Positions 6,876 to 11,364 of a stretch of DNA of 11,364 nt are shown one piece after another. This DNA comes from Clostridia bacterium (GTDB lineage Bacteria; Bacillota_A; Clostridia; Oscillospirales; Acutalibacteraceae): assembly GCA_024699005.1 (NCBI GenBank), contig JAILQN010000082.1, forward strand, positions 1-11,364. Reading direction: 5' to 3'. Both the position numbers and the translations under genes were made by a program. Each line of letters begins with the position of its first letter. Within the stretch, counting starts at the first letter, position 1. The notes under the pieces are model-generated. The model did no database searches. It was not told where the DNA came from and was given only the letters and a program-made list of their open reading frames with translations.

Positions 6876-8781
6876 TTTCATCACCTTCTTTAAACAAATA
6901 TTCCCGGTTCTGCATAATCATCGAAAACTCAAATGACAGATAATCACCGACTGCTTTTTCAAAATCTGCTTCTGTCGGTATCTCGTCGTTGAAATAATAA
7001 AAGCTATGCAGCCATTCATCATCTGCCTGTGCAGTAGATTCTACACAGAATTTTGACGGTGCTTCTATACGTCCATCCCAAACATCAAGTAAGTGCTGTT
7101 TTTTATCCTTTGCACTGTCACCTTCAACAAGCCCGATATGTGCACGGACTTCAAAACCGTCGTCACGGAAATCGATAAACTTACAAAGCTTTTCTTTAGG
7201 GTGTGGCTCATGCGCCGTAAACACGGCTATAACGGGATTTGTGCCAACGCCGTAAAAAGTGTCGGTATTACATGTAATGACGCCCTCCAATGTATGGTGT
7301 TTCAAGATGTTTACTTTGAAGTTCTGCTCATCTTTTGTTTTTCCTGTCATTGAAGACTGTGGAACAATAACCGCCGCACGCGCGCCTACAGTCAAAGAAT
7401 CAAGCAGATGTTCTACAAACGATAACTCATATTGAGACGGGTCATCTTTCTTTCCTTGTGAATAAGGGGGATTCATCATGCCGACAGTCGCACCCTTTAA
7501 CTGAACCTGCGCCGGATTCTGCTTTAAAAAATCCTGACATGCAATATTACTGTTTCCGTCATCGCGGAGGATCATATTAGTACAGGCAATTGCAAACATA
7601 TTACTTTGCAATTCATAACCGTGAAGCTGCTTCTTTTTTATACTTTTTCGCTTTGACTCATCGTCAATATTTCTAACCATGTGATGCATGGCGGCGACAA
7701 GAAATCCCGCAGTGCCACAACACGGATCAAGAACAATATCGTCTGAATTCACATGCAGAAGATCACAGAACAGTTCGCAAATATGCGCAGGTGTTAAGAC
7801 TATACCAAGCGTTTGGCCGTCACCACCAGAGTAACTCATAAACTCGCCGTAAAACCGACCGACAAAATCTTCGGAAGAAGATTTGTATTTGATGCTGTCA
7901 AACACATTCTTCTTCAAAAATTCAGCGTAATATTTCAGGGGCGTCTTTCCAAGCTTATCATCAATTTCATTTAGTCTTGCGCTTGTACGAATAATCGCGA
8001 ATTCACTCATCAGCTTATCGCGTTTTGCGTCTGGCCCGACGTTGGAACGCTTGAACCGCTTTTGGATCGCTGCAAAAATCTTATCGCCATCTGTATCGAC
8101 ACTGTCCCCAGTCAAGGATTCAATTGAAAAACTGCCGCTCTCGATTTCATCCAGCGCGAGCAGTATTCCTGAAACCACAAGCGGTTTATCCTGATCTTTC
8201 AAAGCACCGTATGTGCGCAGATACTCGTGTAATTCCGCAGCATCTTTCAAAATCTGCTCTGTCGTTTTTTCAACATCGGTTTTTTCTTCAAGAACAGTGC
8301 GAAGATAATACTCGCCGATATTTTCATTATTGAAAATAGTGAACGACTCCACGTCGGAAAGTTCTTTATATCCTTCCCTGTCATCTACATAAAAGGGTGT
8401 GATTCTATGGTGTTTCGGCGTGCCTGAAACAGCAATGGCGAATACTTTTTTGAAATAACTGTTTTGCGCGATATGCTTTGCATAGAAATACGCGCCGTTC
8501 GCGGCGTAATCGGTTACCGCTTTCGTAGCGGTATCGATAATTCCGGTATCGGTATATCTGATATGGAACGATATGTCAGCTTTATCTTCTATAACAAGGA
8601 CAAAATCATTGACCACGGCAACATATTCAGGATAACCTTGTTTCCCTGTACCGCGTTTTGAAGCAGTAGAAAGAGCTTCATTCAATTCCTTAACATCGCT
8701 CCCCTGCGGCGTATATTTGATTTCACTTTCTTCAAGTAATTTTGCCACCCAAAGATCGGTTTTAACTTCTTTCTTTGCCAT
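6865..8781 (-). CDS. BcgI-like type IIB restriction endonuclease/N6-adenine methyltransferase fusion (A subunit)
   Basis: A 638-residue protein, nearly the length of BcgI A (637). In that family one chain both methylates adenine and cuts DNA on both sides of the target, with a separate S subunit for recognition. The N-terminus shows a PD-(D/E)XK-type motif: P51-E52, twelve residues, then E65-D66-K67. The central to C-terminal part is a gamma-class amino-methyltransferase: SAM-binding motif I DPCCGTAGF (352-360) and catalytic NPPY (437-440). Motif I has C and A where DPxCGTGG is typical; this is a mild deviation. Start ATG 8781 has AAAGGG about nine bases upstream. It is 59 bp after the Schlafen-like gene and overlaps the S gene, so the three probably share a transcript. 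No separate nuclease gene is needed for activity. Confidence 0.9.
   Translation of the reverse strand: MAKKEVKTDLWVAKLLEESEIKYTPQGSDVKELNEALSTASKRGTGKQGYPEYVAVVNDFVLVIEDKADISFHIRYTDTGIIDTATKAVTDYAANGAYFYAKHIAQNSYFKKVFAIAVSGTPKHHRITPFYVDDREGYKELSDVESFTIFNNENIGEYYLRTVLEEKTDVEKTTEQILKDAAELHEYLRTYGALKDQDKPLVVSGILLALDEIESGSFSIESLTGDSVDTDGDKIFAAIQKRFKRSNVGPDAKRDKLMSEFAIIRTSARLNEIDDKLGKTPLKYYAEFLKKNVFDSIKYKSSSEDFVGRFYGEFMSYSGGDGQTLGIVLTPAHICELFCDLLHVNSDDIVLDPCCGTAGFLVAAMHHMVRNIDDESKRKSIKKKQLHGYELQSNMFAIACTNMILRDDGNSNIACQDFLKQNPAQVQLKGATVGMMNPPYSQGKKDDPSQYELSFVEHLLDSLTVGARAAVIVPQSSMTGKTKDEQNFKVNILKHHTLEGVITCNTDTFYGVGTNPVIAVFTAHEPHPKEKLCKFIDFRDDGFEVRAHIGLVEGDSAKDKKQHLLDVWDGRIEAPSKFCVESTAQADDEWLHSFYYFNDEIPTEADFEKAVGDYLSFEFSMIMQNREYLFKEGDENEA
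6884..6889 (-). promoter_or_regulatory. Ribosome binding site AGAAGG that sets the S start
   Basis: It lies inside the last codons of the upstream gene, eight bases before ATG 6875, so S translation should depend on ribosomes finishing the upstream frame. Confidence 0.65.
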
Positions 8782-8840
8782 ATTCTTTTTCCCTTTGTAA
8801 AAAGCATAATGATACCGGAACCATTAAATATATTCGACAA

Positions 8841-10136
8841 TTAATTCATCAAGTATCGTTTATTAACACCTCTGCCGACCATGCGAACAAGCCCCATATC
8901 CCGCATCTGCTTCATAAGATCGAACGCGCGGGTCTTTTTGATCCCAAGCAGGGTTTGTATCGCCTCATCCGTGATCTGTCCGTGCTCGAAAATAAAATCC
9001 AGCACCTCTTTCATCTGCGGTGTGATCCCGGCTTCAGGCTTGATTATTTCATCTGAAACAGCGTTCATATTCGGCAGCACCATCTTGAAGGCGTTGGGCG
9101 TCGCTTCGATCTCCGGCTGTACGGGACAGCTTTCATAGAGCTTATAGATCCTGCGGATGCCGGTGCCGTAGCTCTCTATCAGACGCAGGCGGTGGAATAT
9201 CTCGGCAAGATTCCTGTTGCGCGGCTGGGAAATGCCGATACGGATATCATCGGTGGAAAGCCCGGGAAGAAGTCCGCCGATGGAAATAAACTCCATTCTA
9301 TCGTCGTTCACGTTGATGATAATGCTGCCGCTGAAGCTGTAATCACGGTGCACGAGCGCATTCAGGAGCGCTTCACGGAGGGCTTCCTCGGGGTAATCCG
9401 GCTTCTCGATACGCTCCAGTCCCTTAAACGTCGCCTGAGTCCTGTTGCAGAGCATCAGATAATTGAAAGTATCTTCAAGCTGCGTAAAAACGGAGCCGCC
9501 GAATTCCTTGTTATCCTTGAATACGGTATTGGAATCATCGCCGAAAACAGCGACCTTTGTAGTGTGCGCACACTGGTCGGATATGATGAGCGCAAGATTC
9601 GTAAACAGCTCGTCATTCTTCTGTGTGATCCCGAGCGCGCGGTACTTCTCCGCGCCGAATTGCACGCCGTATTTTTTGAAGGCGTTTGCGGCTGCATCGA
9701 AGGATAAATCCTGCTCCATGGAGCGCATTTCCTCAAACGTGTCGCCGTCGCTGTCCTTGATCATCCGACGGATCTGTTCAGGCGAAGCGGGAACGCTGGA
9801 TGCCCCCTGCCGCACGAAAACGCCGCTGGGCTTCAGACCTTTTCCTTTGAGATAGTAAGGCTTGTTTGTGCCCTCGCTTACCGTAATACGCACCACCTTG
9901 TTCTCCTGTATGGAAAAGCGCACAAACATCGTGACGTCCGGCATGATGGCGTCGCGGATTCCGTTGGTGATGCGCGTGTATTCCTGATCCACGTCCGTCA
10001 GGCCGACAGCATTTCCGTCATTGTCTATGCCGACGTATACCACGCCGCCGTCTGTATTGGCAAATGCGATGACCTCTTTATAGATATCCTCGGCAAACTG
10101 TGCCTTGAATTCCATGTTTTCGGTTTCGTAGTTCAC
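8841..10136 (-). CDS. Schlafen/AlbA_2 domain protein with HATPase-like domain and winged helix (COG2865-type regulator)
   Basis: A 431-residue putative DNA- or RNA-binding regulator. The N-terminal AlbA_2 domain (about 1-125) shows EFKAQF, AFANTDGG (24-31) and GIDNDGN. A middle domain resembles the GHKL-type ATPase HATPase_c_4: ALLNALVHRDYS (256-267), PRNRNLAEIF, and ESYGTGIRRI (321-330). A winged helix ends it (about 370-431, DEAIQTLLGIKKTRAFDLMKQM). GTG 10136 is chosen because GGAGG lies seven bases upstream and the region farther up is promoter; the frame stays open to 10274 only by chance. Such genes are often found inside restriction-modification loci, where they may control expression or add a defence step; the exact role is unproven. 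It is first in the minus-strand block and likely autoregulated through the palindrome over its -10. Confidence 0.85.
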   Translation of the reverse strand: MNYETENMEFKAQFAEDIYKEVIAFANTDGGVVYVGIDNDGNAVGLTDVDQEYTRITNGIRDAIMPDVTMFVRFSIQENKVVRITVSEGTNKPYYLKGKGLKPSGVFVRQGASSVPASPEQIRRMIKDSDGDTFEEMRSMEQDLSFDAAANAFKKYGVQFGAEKYRALGITQKNDELFTNLALIISDQCAHTTKVAVFGDDSNTVFKDNKEFGGSVFTQLEDTFNYLMLCNRTQATFKGLERIEKPDYPEEALREALLNALVHRDYSFSGSIIINVNDDRMEFISIGGLLPGLSTDDIRIGISQPRNRNLAEIFHRLRLIESYGTGIRRIYKLYESCPVQPEIEATPNAFKMVLPNMNAVSDEIIKPEAGITPQMKEVLDFIFEHGQITDEAIQTLLGIKKTRAFDLMKQMRDMGLVRMVGRGVNKRYLMN

Positions 10137-10143
10137 AGGGACA

Positions 10144-10148
10144 CCTCC
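10144..10148 (-). promoter_or_regulatory. Ribosome binding site GGAGG that sets the GTG start at 10136
   Basis: A near-perfect Shine-Dalgarno sequence (GGAGGTG on the minus strand), seven bases from GTG 10136. It rules out the longer frame starting at 10274. Confidence 0.75.
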
Positions 10149-10160
10149 ATATAACAAATC

Positions 10161-10177
10161 TGAGTATATTATACTCA
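10161..10177. promoter_or_regulatory. 17-bp palindromic operator over the -10 box
   Basis: TGAGTATATTATACTCA is perfectly symmetric around its central base, and its minus strand supplies the TATAAT of the promoter. A dimeric protein bound here would block transcription; the winged-helix protein made by the gene is a natural candidate. Confidence 0.6.
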
Positions 10178-10195
10178 AAAAATTCGCCCTGTCAA
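10168..10195 (-). promoter_or_regulatory. Consensus sigma-A promoter of the minus-strand defence block
   Basis: On the minus strand TTGACA (10190-10195), a 16-base spacer and TATAAT (10168-10173) match both hexamers exactly. It faces the AlbA_2 gene and probably drives the two restriction-modification genes as well, since no convincing promoter is seen at 8782-8840. Confidence 0.75.
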
Positions 10196-10196
10196 C

Positions 10197-10238
10197 CGAA
10201 TTCACCGAATTTTCGGCGAATATTCGGTGAATATTCGC
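10197..10238 (-). repeat. Three 11-bp tandem repeats plus a degenerate fourth, next to the -35 box
   Basis: The minus strand reads GCGAATATTCA (10238-10228), CCGAATATTCG (10227-10217), CCGAAAATTCG (10216-10206), then GTGAATTCG (10205-10197). Each unit is close to the palindrome CGAATATTCG. The 11-bp period puts all units on one face of the helix. The last ends one base before the -35 box, so this looks like an array of regulator sites. Confidence 0.6.
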
Positions 10239-10304
10239 TCTATAAATGCGAATAACCGGATTATTCACTTTCACAAGATCGCCTCTGATGATCCGGTGTC
10301 AAAC

Positions 10305-10345
10305 AAAAAGTCAAGTACGATCCGGCAAATCATACCTGACTTTTT
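10305..10345. terminator. Terminator-like hairpin between divergent promoters
   Basis: AAAAAGTCAAGTA (10305-10317) and TACCTGACTTTTT (10333-10345) pair over 13 positions, with one A-C mismatch on the plus strand that becomes G-U on the minus strand; the loop is 15 bases. T-rich tails follow on both strands. No gene is seen that would need terminating here, since both flanking genes are transcribed away from it. It may be left over from the older arrangement of the locus. Confidence 0.5.
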
Positions 10346-10389
10346 CTTTCGTTTATTGATCGTATTACACAAAAAAAATCAGTTCATCG

Positions 10390-10418
10390 TTTACAAATGT
10401 CATTATTTGTGGTATATT
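10390..10418 (+). promoter_or_regulatory. Sigma-A promoter with inverted repeat in the spacer (P2)
   Basis: TTTACA (10390-10395), 17 bases and TATATT (10413-10418). It matches P1 at 24 of 29 positions, 13 of 17 within the spacer. The spacer forms ACAAAT-6-ATTTGT, a candidate operator shared with P1. It serves the alpha-galactosidase gene. Confidence 0.75.
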
Positions 10419-10482
10419 CGGGATGATCAGACATACATTATACGACAAAGAACGATCAGAATACATCTCGGAAAAAACGAAA

Positions 10483-11364
10483 ATGAAAAAATGCGAACTG
10501 CTTAAGGAATTCACATTCGGCGATATATCCGTCTTTTATATGACGGACGCGGACGGGCACGTCGGCATGACCTTCGTCCCCGCCTCTCTCGCCGGACGCG
10601 CGGATCCGTACGCGCATGAAACCGAACCTCTCGTTCAGCTTTACGCCCGCGGGGACGACTTCGCAGGCGGTTACGCGAACGGACTTACAAGCTCCGGCGC
10701 GTCGTCTACATACCTGATGAGATACGCCGGGCAGACCGTTACGGAGGAAAGCGGCGCCGTCGCCGTAAAGACCCGCATGGAAGACGGCAGGGGCTACGCG
10801 CTGGAGCACATACTGACTTATAAAGCTGGCGACCGGGCTTTTGCCGTAAAAACAGTCTTTGAGAACGGCTCCGGCTCCCCTGCCGTGCTGGAAGCCCTGT
10901 CGAGCTTTTCCTTCGGAGGGCTCACGCCCTTCGGCGATACGCGGGACACGGACAGGATGTTCCTGCACCGGGCGCGGAGCTGGTGGAGCGCGGAAGGGAA
11001 AACCGAATCAGGCACGCTTTTAGACTATCACCTTGAGCCCTCCTGGTCGCGCCACGGCGCGCGGTGCGAGAAGTTCGCCCAGATCGGCTCCATGCCGGTG
11101 CGAAAATACTTCCCCTTCATCGCAACGGAGGACCGGGAGGCCGGCGTGACATGGGCGGTACAGCTCGCCTGCCCGTCCTCGTGGCAGATGGAAGCGCGGC
11201 GGCAGCGGGACGAGCTCTGCATTACCGGCGGGCTTGCCGACTACGAGACCGGCCACTGGACAAAAACGGTGCCGCCGGGCGGCTCCTTTGAGACTCCTGC
11301 TGCGTATCTTACTGTCGGCGCCGGTGGCCTTGATCCCGTTTCCCAAAGGCTGCAGGATCTGCAC
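10483..11364 (+). CDS. GH36 alpha-galactosidase, N-terminal part (runs off the right edge)
   Basis: An open frame of 294 codons with no stop before the window ends. The visible part is the beta-sandwich N-terminal domain of GH36 alpha-galactosidases: GGYANGLTSSGASST (62-76), then GGLADYETGHW (G257-H258-W259) and a PPGGSFETPAAYLT stretch before the GGLDPVSQRL linker leading to the catalytic barrel. The barrel with its catalytic aspartates lies outside the window. No signal peptide is seen, so it would hydrolyse alpha-galactosides such as raffinose-type sugars inside the cell. ATG 10483 has only a weak purine-rich site (GGAAAA). An in-frame ATG at 10423 is five bases from the -10 and would need a leaderless message. 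Promoter P2 links it to the gene at 1365. Confidence 0.85.
   Translation, partial: MKKCELLKEFTFGDISVFYMTDADGHVGMTFVPASLAGRADPYAHETEPLVQLYARGDDFAGGYANGLTSSGASSTYLMRYAGQTVTEESGAVAVKTRMEDGRGYALEHILTYKAGDRAFAVKTVFENGSGSPAVLEALSSFSFGGLTPFGDTRDTDRMFLHRARSWWSAEGKTESGTLLDYHLEPSWSRHGARCEKFAQIGSMPVRKYFPFIATEDREAGVTWAVQLACPSSWQMEARRQRDELCITGGLADYETGHWTKTVPPGGSFETPAAYLTVGAGGLDPVSQRLQDLH

Noticed and set aside
10197..10238. CRISPR-like or iteron origin reading of the 11-bp repeats
   Set aside because: Units are too short and have no spacers for CRISPR, and there is no replication initiator gene nearby; the position next to a -35 box favours regulation.
10137..10274. N-terminal extension of the Schlafen-like protein
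   Set aside because: It would be read through the promoter, palindrome and 11-bp repeats, and a strong GGAGG site sits in front of GTG 10136.
10423..10482. In-frame upstream ATG for the alpha-galactosidase
   Set aside because: It is only five bases after the -10 box and has no ribosome site; the added residues are not typical of GH36 N-termini.
10456..10968. Minus-strand open frames over the right end (also 11020-11364)
   Set aside because: They are antisense to the uninterrupted GH36 frame that runs off the window edge; their sequences have arginine- and glycine-rich shadow character.

Overview
The window looks like an accessory stretch of a Gram-positive commensal, most likely a gut-type Clostridia (Firmicutes) with a fairly GC-rich core. 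This rests on strong GGAGG-type ribosome binding sites, sigma-A-like promoters, an IS3-family element, and clustered glycan-degrading enzymes (GH3, GH36, and a membrane-anchored GH-like protein) of the kind those bacteria carry. The species cannot be read from the sequence.

Layout. Positions 1-186 hold two identical 34-bp direct repeats around a long hairpin; the inner copy interrupts the transposase of an IS3-family element (about 187-1224, minus strand, promoter in its left end). Next comes a GC-rich plus-strand glycan block with its own sigma-A promoter: a five-helix membrane protein with an external glycosidase-like domain (1365-3062) and a cytoplasmic GH3 beta-glycosidase with a PA14 insert (3142-5607). 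After a hairpin-rich gap lies an AT-richer minus-strand block (5796-10136). Its genes, in transcription order, are a Schlafen/AlbA_2-ATPase-like regulator, a BcgI-like fused nuclease-methyltransferase and its specificity subunit. The window ends in a second GC-rich plus-strand gene, the N-terminal part of a GH36 alpha-galactosidase (10483 to the right edge, incomplete).

How the parts fit. The promoters of the membrane GH-like gene and the alpha-galactosidase gene are near-copies (24 of 29 bases from -35 to -10) with an inverted repeat in the spacer. This suggests one regulon for glycan use that is now split by the restriction-modification block. The restriction-modification genes look complete as a type IIB system: nuclease and methylase in one chain plus a separate two-half specificity subunit.

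The most notable signal is a run of nine G residues at the exact midpoint of the specificity gene. Losing or gaining one G creates a stop codon at once or within six codons, cutting the protein to its first half. This looks like a phase-variation switch of DNA recognition. The regulator gene upstream has a near-consensus promoter whose -10 lies in a 17-bp palindrome, preceded by three 11-bp repeats in helical phase: an unusually elaborate control region for a defence locus.
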